Source: an uncultured Clostridia bacterium
GTDB lineage: Bacteria; Bacillota; Clostridia; Saccharofermentanales; Saccharofermentanaceae
Assembly: GCA_947303185.1 (NCBI GenBank)
Contig: CAMYXF010000005.1
Span: forward strand, 1-64,000
Reading direction: 5' to 3'
Length of the DNA: 64,000 nt
The notes under the pieces were generated by a model that was given only the letters and a program-made list of their open reading frames with translations, had not been told where the DNA came from and did no database searches. The position numbers and the translations under genes were made by a program. Shown here piece after piece: positions 19,124 through 27,845 of this stretch (its first letter is position 1; each line of letters opens with the position of its first letter).

Positions 19124-19783
19124 TTATAATTCGGAGCCCTTGATAATGCAAGGAAGTTGCTCCGGAACCTCAATAATATAGTCGGGTCCGATGCTGTCTA
19201 ATTCCTCTCTCGGCATCTTTGTCCAGCCTACAAGGGCAAAATCAGCGCCTGCATCACGCGCTGACAGGATATCGGGAACTGCATCCCCGACATAAAGAAC
19301 ATGTCTCATGTCCGTGATTCCGGCTCTTCTTGCTGCCTCGATCAACGGGTCGCCGTGGGGTTTTGCGCGCTCCGTCGCCTCCCTGAACACCTTGACGTCA
19401 AAATAACCTTCCAGTTCAAGAAGGTCTATGGTGATCATGGCTGAGGTCTCGCGCTTGGACGTGACTATGCCCTGCTTTACGCCGGAAGTCCTGATTTTCG
19501 CGAGGAAATCATAAACACCGGGAAAGATCGGGATGGCATTTTCCTTGAGCCTTCTGCAGTTAATTTCAAGATAAGCATTGACGAGCTTTTCTTTTGTCTC
19601 ATCATCGTGCATGGCAAATGTGTCGCCCAGAGGCCTTCCGATATAGCTCTGAAGATCGTCATCAGACCTGTCGGTACCGCCAAGCACAACATCGTATGCT
19701 TTCTTATAGCATTCCATAATGAGCGGGATAGAGTCCCAGAGCGTTCCGTCAAGATCGTATAAAACGAGGTCGTACTTACTCAT
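19124..19783 (-). CDS. HAD-superfamily hydrolase (phosphoglycolate phosphatase-like)
   Basis: A 219-aa phosphatase. I start at the ATG at 19783, MSKYDLVLYDLDGTLWDS, because it overlaps the stop of the upstream CBS gene, AGGTGA lies upstream, and HAD motif I (DLDGT) falls at the usual place. A longer ORF start at 19828 is unlikely. Motif II is GIVTSKRE, the conserved Lys lies in ERAKPHGDPL, and motif IV is YVGDAVPDILSARDAG. The cap suggests the PGP/GPH branch of small sugar-phosphate phosphatases. The substrate is unknown. Confidence 0.88.
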   Translation of the reverse strand: MSKYDLVLYDLDGTLWDSIPLIMECYKKAYDVVLGGTDRSDDDLQSYIGRPLGDTFAMHDDETKEKLVNAYLEINCRRLKENAIPIFPGVYDFLAKIRTSGVKQGIVTSKRETSAMITIDLLELEGYFDVKVFREATERAKPHGDPLIEAARRAGITDMRHVLYVGDAVPDILSARDAGADFALVGWTKMPREELDSIGPDYIIEVPEQLPCIIKGSEL

Positions 19784-21122
19784 CGCCCTTGTCACCTTCG
19801 TCCTTGCCGTCTTCATCAGGCTCGGCAATGGGATTGATGTGGATCAGGACTTTGGCGATGGCATTCTCCTCGACCTTCAATACCTTGATCCTCAGGTTCT
19901 TGTAGTTAACGACAGGGTGCTCCGTCTCTTCGGGAACACGGTCAAGCTGTGAGATGACAAGGCCTGCGATCGTGTCGTATTCATCATCTGTAAGCTCAAT
20001 GTCGAGGACATCTTCAAGGTCGCTCAAGGTCATGTCGCCCCTGACGATATAATCGCCGTTAGAGAGCTTAACGAACTCGTCTGCCTCATCGTCGAACTCG
20101 TCCGTGATGTTACCTACGAGTTCTTCGAGCATATCCTCAATGGTGGCGATACCCATCGTTCCGCCGTACTCGTCAACGATAACGGCCATCTGCATACCGC
20201 AATTCTTCATCTCGCCGAAGAGAGATGAGATCTTACGTGTCTCGTGAACGATGAGAGGCTCTCTTATGAACTTCTCGAGCTTGAAAGGCTTATCCTCCGT
20301 GGGAGGCATGATGCCGATAAGGTCCTTGATGTGAAGGATTCCGATGATGTCATCAATCGTATCCTTGTAGACAGGGATTCTCGTAAACTTCTCTTCCCTT
20401 GCGACGCGCATGACCTCGTCGTATTCCGCATCGATGGGCAGTGAGATGATCTTCTTCCGGTGTGTCATGATCTCTGACACTTCCTTGTCGTTGAACTCGA
20501 AAACGTTCTCGATCATCTCTTTTTCAGTATCCTCGATGTTGCCTGATTCGGAACCGACGTCTACCATCATGCGGATCTCTTCCTCTGTAACCGGCTTATC
20601 GGTCTGGTTGGGATCGATCTTGAAGAGCATGAGGATGAAGTTCGTGGATTTGGTAAGGAACCATACGAACGGCTTTAAGACCGCGCCGATGAACTTGACG
20701 ATATTGGCAGCGGCAAAAGCCCACTTCTCAGGGTAATTCTGGGCAATGCGCTTGGGAACGAGCTCACCCAAAACAAGCGAGAAATAGGAAAGAACCAGCG
20801 TAATTACGACGGTCCACAAGGATTCCATCCAGGGATGGATCGACTCGGGATCGGCCCAAAGCGCCAGTTTGGAAGCAAAACTGTTGGCAGCAAAAGCGGA
20901 CGATAAGAATCCGGCAAGCGTAACGCCTACCTGGATCGTCGCAAGGAAGCTTCCGGGGTTATCAAGGAACTTGATAACGCGCAAAGCCTTCTTGTCGCCG
21001 TCTTCGGCAAGCTTATGCATCTTCGCATCATTAAGCGAGATGACTGCCATCTCGGTGCCTGAGAAAAAGGCATTGACGAGAACGAAGAATAAGACCAGTA
21101 AAATGCTCAGCAGTGTGTCCAT
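19776..21122 (-). CDS. CBS-domain membrane protein, CorC/HlyC (CNNM-like) family
   Basis: A 448-aa protein with an N-terminal DUF21/CNNM membrane domain (about 1-200; opening LLSILLVLFFVLVNAFFSGTE with further helices), two CBS domains (about 215-340, MTHRKKIISLPIDAEYDEV and IVDEYGGTMGIATIEDMLEE) and a CorC_HlyC domain at the C terminus. Family members are linked to Mg2+ export or tolerance; the hemolysin name is historical. The start overlaps the gatB stop as TAATG, and its own stop overlaps the HAD start, so the three genes are translationally coupled. Confidence 0.92.
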   Translation of the reverse strand: MDTLLSILLVLFFVLVNAFFSGTEMAVISLNDAKMHKLAEDGDKKALRVIKFLDNPGSFLATIQVGVTLAGFLSSAFAANSFASKLALWADPESIHPWMESLWTVVITLVLSYFSLVLGELVPKRIAQNYPEKWAFAAANIVKFIGAVLKPFVWFLTKSTNFILMLFKIDPNQTDKPVTEEEIRMMVDVGSESGNIEDTEKEMIENVFEFNDKEVSEIMTHRKKIISLPIDAEYDEVMRVAREEKFTRIPVYKDTIDDIIGILHIKDLIGIMPPTEDKPFKLEKFIREPLIVHETRKISSLFGEMKNCGMQMAVIVDEYGGTMGIATIEDMLEELVGNITDEFDDEADEFVKLSNGDYIVRGDMTLSDLEDVLDIELTDDEYDTIAGLVISQLDRVPEETEHPVVNYKNLRIKVLKVEENAIAKVLIHINPIAEPDEDGKDEGDKGDE

Positions 21123-22561
21123 TATTTCATTCCGTTAAGAAGGTCGATCAGTGTCTGTCTTACGACCTGGTGGTCTGCCTTGCCCTTGAGGGCACGCATG
21201 GACTGGCCGATAAGGAACGTGAGGTTCTTCTCTTCTCCTGCGAGATAGCCTGATACGGCCTTCTCGTTGCTAGCTATGATCTCCTTGATTACAGGCTCGA
21301 TGGAACCTGCATCAGATACCAGTGCAAGACCGTTGTCAGCAATGTACTTCTCAGGATCGGTGCCGTTTAAGAATGCCTCCTCGAGAGCCTTCTGGCCGGA
21401 CTTACGGTTGATCTTGCCCTCGTTTACGAGGTTGATGATCTTACCCATTACCTTACCGTCAAAATCGATGTCGCCGGCAAGGACCTTGGCATCCTTGGCG
21501 ATCTTAAGAAGGTCTGTCATGAGCCAGTTGGAGCAATCCTTAGGCTTTGATGTAACTTCGCATGCAGCCTCGAAAACTCTTACCAGTGCAGGTGTTCCCG
21601 TGATGATCTCAGCATCGTATTCAGGGAGACCTAACTCACTTACATATCTCTCGCGCTTAGCGTCAGCGAACTCAGGGAGCTCCGCCTTAACCTTTGCAAG
21701 GAACTCATCGGAGATGTTGATGGGCATGAGATCGGGATCAGGGAAATACTTGTAATCCTGGGCATTTTCCTTGGAACGCATGGAGTATGTGTACTCCTGC
21801 TCGTCGTCCCAGCGTCTTGTCTCCTGGACAACCTTGCCGCCCTCTTCGATGAGGTCGATCTGTCTGTCGCGCTCGTATTCGATAGCGCGCTCTATGGCCT
21901 TAAGAGATGCGATGTTCTTCATCTCTGTTCTTGTGCCGAATTCCTTCTGTCCTCTGGGACGTACGGAGAGGTTAACGTCAGCTCTCATGGAACCTTCCTG
22001 CATCTTGCAGTCGGAAATTCCGAGATACTGCATCGTGTCTCTTAACTTTTCGAGATATGCGATAACCTCTTCACCGCTTCTGAAGTCAGGCTCTGAGACG
22101 ATCTCAAGGAGCGGGACGCCGCAGCGGTTGAAGTCGACCATTGTCATGCCCGTAACGGGATCGTGTACGAGCTTGCCGGCATCCTCTTCCATGTGGATCT
22201 CATGGATGCCGATGGACTTCATGCCCTGTGATGTCTTGATGTCGACATGACCATTCCTGCAGATCGGATAGTAAAGCTGTGATATCTGATATGCCTTCGG
22301 AAGGTCGGGATAGAAATAGTTCTTACGGTCGAACTTGTTGTTTCTTGTGATCTCGCAGTTAAGCGCGAGTCCTGCCTTTACGGCATACTCGACTACCTGC
22401 TTGTTGAGCGTAGGAAGCGTACCCGGCATACCGGAACATACTTCGCAAACGTGTGTATTGGGCTCGCCTCCGAACTTGGCAGAGCATCCGCAGAAGATCT
22501 TTGATTCTGTCGAGAGCTCGCAGTGTACTTCGAGGCCTATTACCATCTCATAATCCTGCAT
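21122..22561 (-). CDS. gatB: Asp/Glu-tRNA amidotransferase subunit B
   Basis: Binds mischarged Glu-tRNA-Gln or Asp-tRNA-Asn for transamidation. The protein has 479 aa, the normal length. It begins YEMVIGLEVHCELSTESKIFCGC and contains NKFDRKNYFYPDLPKAYQISQ and IHMEEDAGKLVHD, with the GatB/Yqey tail domain at the end. It is the third gene of gatC-gatA-gatB, 4 nt after gatA, and shares its stop with the start of the CBS gene. Confidence 0.97.
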   Translation of the reverse strand: MQDYEMVIGLEVHCELSTESKIFCGCSAKFGGEPNTHVCEVCSGMPGTLPTLNKQVVEYAVKAGLALNCEITRNNKFDRKNYFYPDLPKAYQISQLYYPICRNGHVDIKTSQGMKSIGIHEIHMEEDAGKLVHDPVTGMTMVDFNRCGVPLLEIVSEPDFRSGEEVIAYLEKLRDTMQYLGISDCKMQEGSMRADVNLSVRPRGQKEFGTRTEMKNIASLKAIERAIEYERDRQIDLIEEGGKVVQETRRWDDEQEYTYSMRSKENAQDYKYFPDPDLMPINISDEFLAKVKAELPEFADAKRERYVSELGLPEYDAEIITGTPALVRVFEAACEVTSKPKDCSNWLMTDLLKIAKDAKVLAGDIDFDGKVMGKIINLVNEGKINRKSGQKALEEAFLNGTDPEKYIADNGLALVSDAGSIEPVIKEIIASNEKAVSGYLAGEEKNLTFLIGQSMRALKGKADHQVVRQTLIDLLNGMK

Positions 22562-22565
22562 GTTA

Positions 22566-24062
22566 TCAGCCCTCCCCTCTTAAGACTTCTTCAGGAATCT
22601 TGTTCTCGAATCCCTGGTCAGCTGTAGCCTTCTGGTAAGCGGAAGCCACGCCTGTAACAGTCTGCTCTGCAAATCTGTTGCCCATGATCTGAAGACCTAC
22701 GGGAAGTCCTTCTGAAGTGAAACCACAGGGAACGGACATTGCGGGGATGCCGACGATGTTGATGAGTACCGTGCAGATATCGCCGAGGTACATCTTCAAA
22801 GGATCTGAAAGGCTCTCGCCCTTCTTGAGTGCTGCCGTAGGAGCAACAGGTCCCAAGACTGCATCGTATTTTGTGAATGCTTCATCGAAAGCCTGCTTGA
22901 TGAGATTCTTAACTCTCAAAGCCTTGTTGTAGTAAGCATCGTAGTAACCTGATGAGAGAACGAAGTTACCGAGCATGATTCTTCTCTTGACCTCAAGTCC
23001 GAATCCTTCGCTTCTGGACTTGATGTAGAGCTGGCCGAGATCTTCAATGCCTTCAGGTCTGAAGCCGTACTTAACGCCATCGTATCTGGACAGGTTGGAG
23101 CATGCCTCAGCGCAGCAGATGATGTAGTAAGTCGGGATCGCATACTTGATGATGGGCATTGAGAATGTCTCAACCGTAGCGCCCTTGGACTTAAGAACTT
23201 CTACTGCATCAAGAACTGCCTTCTTAACGTCAGCGTCGATACCGTCGCCTAAGTATTCTTCCGGAATACCAAACTTCTTGCCCTCAAGGCTGTAGTTCTC
23301 AACAGCTGAAAGATCGATCTTCTCTGATTCGAGAGAAGACTGGTCCTTCTGGTCCTTGCCGCTGATAACGTTGTAAACGGCTGCGATGTCTTCTGCCTTT
23401 CTTGCGATGGGTCCGATCTGATCCAAAGAAGAAGCGAAAGCAACAAGACCGTATCTGGATACGGAACCGTATGTAGGCTTAAGGCCTGTAACGCCGCAGA
23501 ATGAAGCAGGCTGTCTGATGGATCCGCCTGTATCTGAACCGAGCGCAACAGGTGCCAGTGCAGCAGCTACGCAGGCAGCTGAACCGCCTGATGAGCCGCC
23601 CGGTACCCTGTCCTTATCCCACGGATTGGATGTGGCACCGAAATAGCTGGTCTCTGTTGTGGAACCCATTGCGAATTCGTCCATGTTTGTCTTGCCGAGG
23701 ATTACCATTCCGGCATCTTCGATCTTGCGGATAACTTCAGCATCGTAGGGAGGAACAAAGTTGCCGAGCATCCTGGATGCGCAGGTCGTCTTGATTCCCT
23801 TCGTGCAGATATTGTCTTTGATTGCTATCGGAACGCCTGCAAGAGGACCTGTAAGTGTTCCTGCCCTGATGGCCTCGTCAGCCTTTGCGGCCTTTGTGAG
23901 AGCTTCATCACGGATAACGGTGATATATGTCTTGTACTCACCGTCTAAATTCTCGATAGCGTCGAGGAATGCCTTTGTCGCCTGGACAGAGGTGATCTTT
24001 CCTTCCTTGATTGCTGAGCCTATCTCAAGGGCTCCTAATTTACGGATCTCAATATCAGTCAT
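22566..24062 (-). CDS. gatA: Asp/Glu-tRNA amidotransferase subunit A
   Basis: Amidase subunit releasing ammonia from glutamine. The amidase-signature triad is visible: Lys in VPIAIKDNIC, the cis-Ser region GSDTGGSIRQPAS, and the nucleophile segment in PGGSSGGSAACVAA. I start at the ATG at 24062 (AGGGGTG 7 nt upstream), giving 498 aa, rather than at the GTG two codons earlier, which lies inside the ribosome site. It follows gatC by 11 nt. Confidence 0.97.
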   Translation of the reverse strand: MTDIEIRKLGALEIGSAIKEGKITSVQATKAFLDAIENLDGEYKTYITVIRDEALTKAAKADEAIRAGTLTGPLAGVPIAIKDNICTKGIKTTCASRMLGNFVPPYDAEVIRKIEDAGMVILGKTNMDEFAMGSTTETSYFGATSNPWDKDRVPGGSSGGSAACVAAALAPVALGSDTGGSIRQPASFCGVTGLKPTYGSVSRYGLVAFASSLDQIGPIARKAEDIAAVYNVISGKDQKDQSSLESEKIDLSAVENYSLEGKKFGIPEEYLGDGIDADVKKAVLDAVEVLKSKGATVETFSMPIIKYAIPTYYIICCAEACSNLSRYDGVKYGFRPEGIEDLGQLYIKSRSEGFGLEVKRRIMLGNFVLSSGYYDAYYNKALRVKNLIKQAFDEAFTKYDAVLGPVAPTAALKKGESLSDPLKMYLGDICTVLINIVGIPAMSVPCGFTSEGLPVGLQIMGNRFAEQTVTGVASAYQKATADQGFENKIPEEVLRGEG

Positions 24063-24073
24063 ATGCACACCCC

Positions 24074-24361
24074 TTAATCAAAGGTCTTCGGTACGAGGAT
24101 CGTACCGTCCTTTGTCTCGGGTGCGTTGCTTAAGACCGCATCCCTCATATCTTCGTTTGCGATAACGTCTTCACGTGTTACGTTCGATACGCCTGCAGCG
24201 TGGCTTAAGGGCTCAACGCCTTCGGTATCAAGCTCGTTCAACTGGTCGAAATAACCTAAGATATCGCCCAAAGCTTTCTGTGTCTTTTCTTCATCTTCAG
24301 GGCTCAGTTCGAGTCTTCCGAGATTCTCGAGATACTGAACCAGATCCTTGGTAATCTCCAT
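24074..24361 (-). CDS. gatC: Asp/Glu-tRNA amidotransferase subunit C
   Basis: Small 95-aa stabilising subunit of GatCAB. The LGRLELSPEDEEK opening and FDQLNELDTEGVEPLSHA core match the family. GGAG precedes the ATG at 24361. It is the promoter-proximal gene of gatC-gatA-gatB-CBS-HAD. Confidence 0.95.
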   Translation of the reverse strand: MEITKDLVQYLENLGRLELSPEDEEKTQKALGDILGYFDQLNELDTEGVEPLSHAAGVSNVTREDVIANEDMRDAVLSNAPETKDGTILVPKTFD

Positions 24362-24406
24362 GAAATTACACTCCTACTTCATTTTAGATAGATGCTTAAT
24401 CATAGA

Positions 24407-24435
24407 ATTTTAACATGCCCTTATTTTTAAGTAAA
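24407..24435 (-). promoter_or_regulatory. gatC operon promoter
   Basis: Minus strand TTTACT (24430-24435), 17 nt, TAAAAT (24407-24412), about 45 nt before gatC and overlapping the tail of the upstream terminator. Confidence 0.6.
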
Positions 24436-24440
24436 TAAAA

Positions 24441-24468
24441 GAGCTGCCCCACTTTTGTGAAACAGCTC
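24441..24468 (-). terminator. Terminator after the third foldase-lipoprotein gene
   Basis: GAGCTG and CAGCTC enclose a partly paired stem (TTTCAC with GTGGGG) in minus sense, followed by TTTTATTTACTT. Confidence 0.7.
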
Positions 24469-24493
24469 CTTGAATTACTAAGGGTTTTAACGA

Positions 24494-25825
24494 TTACTCG
24501 TCGTCTTCGTCCTCATCCTCGTCTTCATCGTATTCTTCGTCTTCGTCTTCGTCCTCTTCTTCCTCCTGACGCTTTTTCGAAGGCTGGGGCTTCTTTGCTG
24601 CCTTATCCTTTGAATTTGAAGGCTTGGAAGCAGGCTTTGAAGAAGATTTACCCTTGGAACCGGTGTCCTTGTTCTTCTTCATCGCATTTGCAATAAGGAT
24701 TACGACAACTGCTACAATTGCAACTCCTGCAAGTGTAAGGAATACAACAGTCAGGACTTCTGTATTGCTCAGGGAGCTGACAGTAGCGTCTTTTGAATGG
24801 AGATCGTGAGTTCCTGCATTGATCTCATCGAGAAGTGACTGGCTCAATGCCTGCAAAGCGATCTGGTCGAGATCGGACTTTGTCTGCTCCTGCTTTCCGA
24901 GATAACCTACGACGAAGTATCCGTATTCGGGAGCATAGATGATATCGAGCTCGCCTTCCGTTCTTCCTTCTCCGTATGCCCATTCTTCAAACTTGGCTAC
25001 CATTCTTCCTCTCGGAACGAGAATATCGCCCTGGTCATAAACGGTACCTGCAGCCTGTGCATTCTGGGCAAGTCCTGTAAGGTCATCAATGGTGCTGCAG
25101 GCATTCTTCATGGCTGTTGCAGTCTCAAGGGCCTTGTCCTTTGTTGCCTGGTCAGATGTCTCGGGTGCATAGAAAAGTGCATATCTCAAATAAGGAACGT
25201 ACTTCTCCTCATCAGAGAATACATAATTCTCGCAATAAACCTTGGAATATGCGTCAGCAAGATAGTATCTCTCAAGGATCGTTCTGAATGTAGCTTCGTC
25301 ATTTCCGGGTCCGTAATAAGCCTGGAGATAATCGTCGAGAGTCTTTCCGGCAGGTGCCGCATAGTTTGTTCTCATATCATTCAGAGAAGTATCGATAGAT
25401 GCTTTTATTTCATCATTAACAGTCACACCTTCTGCTTCGGCACGTGACAGCAAAATGCATGTGCTTTCGAGAGAGTTCTCGGCATATTCAACGAAATACT
25501 CACCGTAAGTAGCATACTCTGGTTCAGAACATGCAGCAGAAAGGTCAAGGTATCCCTTTGCATTTGCCGGGAAGTAACCGTACATGGCATAAGTGCTGAG
25601 ATCAAGATAAGCGTTTATAAAATAGAAATTCGATTCCTGGATGGAAACCGGCTTTCCGTCATAGTAATACTGCTTATCAAGATACTGGGGCAGCTGCTCA
25701 CCGTAATTATCAATTAACGGCTGATATGTTGATGAAGCGACTGATACGGTTCCGGCATTGCTGCAGCCCGAAAATACAGTCAGGATCATAACTGAAAGTA
25801 GGATAAATGCACCGAGTTTTTTCAT
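24494..25825 (-). CDS. Foldase-like lipoprotein with C-terminal TM helix and acidic tail (paralogue 3)
   Basis: A 443-aa protein with signal and lipobox MKKLGAFILLSVMILTVFSGC (Cys 21). The extracellular part is helical with YATYGEYFVEYAENSLES and TLDDYLQAYYGPGNDEATFR. It is followed by a compact repeat (AMKNACSTIDDLTGLAQ then GYFVVGYLGKQEQ) that recalls a parvulin core. Near residue 355 one transmembrane helix (VLTVVFLTLAGVAIVAVVVIL) leads to a Lys/Ser stretch and a tail made almost only of Asp and Glu. It is the third of three adjacent paralogues. A chaperone role is inferred, not shown. Confidence 0.8.
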   Translation of the reverse strand: MKKLGAFILLSVMILTVFSGCSNAGTVSVASSTYQPLIDNYGEQLPQYLDKQYYYDGKPVSIQESNFYFINAYLDLSTYAMYGYFPANAKGYLDLSAACSEPEYATYGEYFVEYAENSLESTCILLSRAEAEGVTVNDEIKASIDTSLNDMRTNYAAPAGKTLDDYLQAYYGPGNDEATFRTILERYYLADAYSKVYCENYVFSDEEKYVPYLRYALFYAPETSDQATKDKALETATAMKNACSTIDDLTGLAQNAQAAGTVYDQGDILVPRGRMVAKFEEWAYGEGRTEGELDIIYAPEYGYFVVGYLGKQEQTKSDLDQIALQALSQSLLDEINAGTHDLHSKDATVSSLSNTEVLTVVFLTLAGVAIVAVVVILIANAMKKNKDTGSKGKSSSKPASKPSNSKDKAAKKPQPSKKRQEEEEDEDEDEEYDEDEDEDEDDE

Positions 25826-25917
25826 CTTAAATCCCTTCGTTGTCTTATGAAATATTGGTATAGTCTACTACATCATCACCATGAAAGTCATCAACAGACG
25901 GAAAAAGGCCCTGAAAC

Positions 25918-27756
25918 TCAGTCTTCTTCGGCCTCATCTTCTCCGTCTTCTTCATACTCGTCTTCATGGTTTTTCTTACTGTTCTTTTCGCTCTCGTCAG
26001 CGTCCTCATCTTCAGATTCATCATCTGAATTCTCATCAGAAGCACCGGCTGCTTTCATATGATTCTTCCATGCCGAGTAAATAAGCACGCCAATAACCGA
26101 AGCTACGGCAACACCTGCAAGAGTAATAAAAACTACGACAAGAACATCAGCGGTCTTCGTCGAAGTATTCTGCTGGGACTGGTTGCCGGCAGGTGCGGAC
26201 GCTTCGGTAGATTCAGGATTAAAAGCAGACTCTTCCGTGCCATCATCAGGCAATGCGATCTCCGGTACCGGAGTTGCCGTAGGAGCTGCGGGAGCCGGAA
26301 GGTATTCATCGTCCGTGTGGAAATCGTGGATTCCGCTGTTTGACTCTGCAAGGGCAGCGTTGGTAAGGTCCTTCATTGCGATGTCGTAAAGAAGGCTGGA
26401 TATCTGCTTTTCAGTTCTGACGTAACCAACTACGAAATATCCGAAATCGGGAGAATAAATGACATCCATCTCGCCTTCTTTTCTGTTCTCGTCATAAGCC
26501 CAGTCCTCAAAATTCTGGTCAAGCTGGCCCTTCGTAACGAGGATATCGCCGTAATCAAGGATCTCGCCGTTCTTGTAAGCAGTCTCGGCAAGGCCTGTAA
26601 GATCACTTATTGTGCCGCAGGCATCCTTCATGGCTTTAGCTGCAGTATAAGCTTCCGTCATTGCGTTTGTGTCAGTATCTTTAGGCTGGAAAAGAGCATA
26701 TCTTACACAAGGCAGATATGTGATCTGATCCCTCATTCCAAGGAAACCGATGACATAGTAGCCTACTGAGGGCTCGTAGATTATATCGATATCGCCCTCC
26801 TGTCTTTCTTCTTCGTAAGTCCAGTCCCAAAGTCCGGGATAATCACTGAGCTCGCTTGTCAAAGCCGCACTGTCGCCCTGCTCGCGGACAATGCCGTTTT
26901 CATAAGCGGATTGCGCCAGCGTTTTAAGATCAGAAAGGTTCTTGCATGTATTCTTCATGTTCATTGCGGCCTCATAAGCCTGATCTTTGGTGTCCTGATC
27001 AGCTGAGTCGGGAGCATAGAAAAGAGCATATCTGATGTAGGGAGTTCTGATCTGATCGTCGGAGAACTCGTATTCTTTGCAGTATTTATCGGAATAAGCA
27101 TCAGCAAGATAGTATCTTTCCAGGATCTTTCTGAATGTTGCCTCGTCATTTCCGGGGCCGTAGTAAAGCTGCAGATAATCGTCCAATGACATACCGGCAC
27201 TTGCTGCGCTTCCGTACCTGATATTGTCCATCATGTTATCGATCGCAAGCTTGGTTTCATCTGAGAGCGGTACTTCATTTGCCTCGGCATAGGCACAGAG
27301 GGTCAAAGACATCTCGAGTGCGTTTTCCGCATATTTGACGAAGTAGTCACCATAAGTCTCATAATCTTCGATCTCGACTTCGATATGGGCAGCCAGATCA
27401 ATGCTTCCGGAAGGTGTTACCGGATAATAACCCATGTTTGCATCGCTGCTCAGTTCAAGAAAAGCATTGATGAAATAGAAGTTTGATTCCTGCAAAAGAA
27501 TCGGCTCGCCGTCAAAGTAATACTGGTGGTTAAGATATCCCATGAGCTGATTGCCATAGACATCCTCAAAAGTTTTCGGTTTATCAGAAGTGACCGGATC
27601 CTGCGATAATGTCTCAGAGGGTAACGTAAGTGCTGCTGACGTCTCACCGGTAACATTCGTGGTATCGGTTTCAGCTATTGTTTTCCCGCATCCCGAAAAC
27701 ATTGATGCGGCAAATACGCCTAAAAGAAGTATCGATCCGGTTTTTCTTATATTCAT
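25918..27756 (-). CDS. Foldase-like lipoprotein with duplicated core (paralogue 2)
   Basis: A 612-aa paralogue of its two neighbours. The lipobox is SMFSGC near residue 23. It shares YGDYFVKYAENALEM and LDDYLQLYYGPGNDEATFRKILERYYLADAY-type segments with the 443-aa protein. Unlike the others it carries two copies of the parvulin-like core: one at about residues 240-345 (NMKNTCKNLSDLKTLAQ to GYYVIGFLGMR) and one at about 350-465 (AMKDACGTISDLTGLAE to GYFVVGYVRTEK). A Pro/Thr linker, a transmembrane helix (about 545-567) and a long Asp/Glu tail end it. The transcript likely includes all three genes. Confidence 0.8.
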   Translation of the reverse strand: MNIRKTGSILLLGVFAASMFSGCGKTIAETDTTNVTGETSAALTLPSETLSQDPVTSDKPKTFEDVYGNQLMGYLNHQYYFDGEPILLQESNFYFINAFLELSSDANMGYYPVTPSGSIDLAAHIEVEIEDYETYGDYFVKYAENALEMSLTLCAYAEANEVPLSDETKLAIDNMMDNIRYGSAASAGMSLDDYLQLYYGPGNDEATFRKILERYYLADAYSDKYCKEYEFSDDQIRTPYIRYALFYAPDSADQDTKDQAYEAAMNMKNTCKNLSDLKTLAQSAYENGIVREQGDSAALTSELSDYPGLWDWTYEEERQEGDIDIIYEPSVGYYVIGFLGMRDQITYLPCVRYALFQPKDTDTNAMTEAYTAAKAMKDACGTISDLTGLAETAYKNGEILDYGDILVTKGQLDQNFEDWAYDENRKEGEMDVIYSPDFGYFVVGYVRTEKQISSLLYDIAMKDLTNAALAESNSGIHDFHTDDEYLPAPAAPTATPVPEIALPDDGTEESAFNPESTEASAPAGNQSQQNTSTKTADVLVVVFITLAGVAVASVIGVLIYSAWKNHMKAAGASDENSDDESEDEDADESEKNSKKNHEDEYEEDGEDEAEED

Positions 27757-27787
27757 TCGGTTTTTCCTGTTATTCTTTATTTTCGAA

Positions 27788-27813
27788 AGGCTGCCTCAAT
27801 CAAGAGACAGCCT
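27788..27813 (-). terminator. Weak hairpin between paralogues 1 and 2
   Basis: AGGCTGTCTC with GAGGCAGCCT (one wobble) forms a 10-bp stem in minus sense. It is not followed by a U-run, so it may attenuate or stabilise rather than end the transcript. Confidence 0.45.
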
Positions 27814-27845
27814 CTGTAATTACGCTAAATCTTAGTCAGATACGG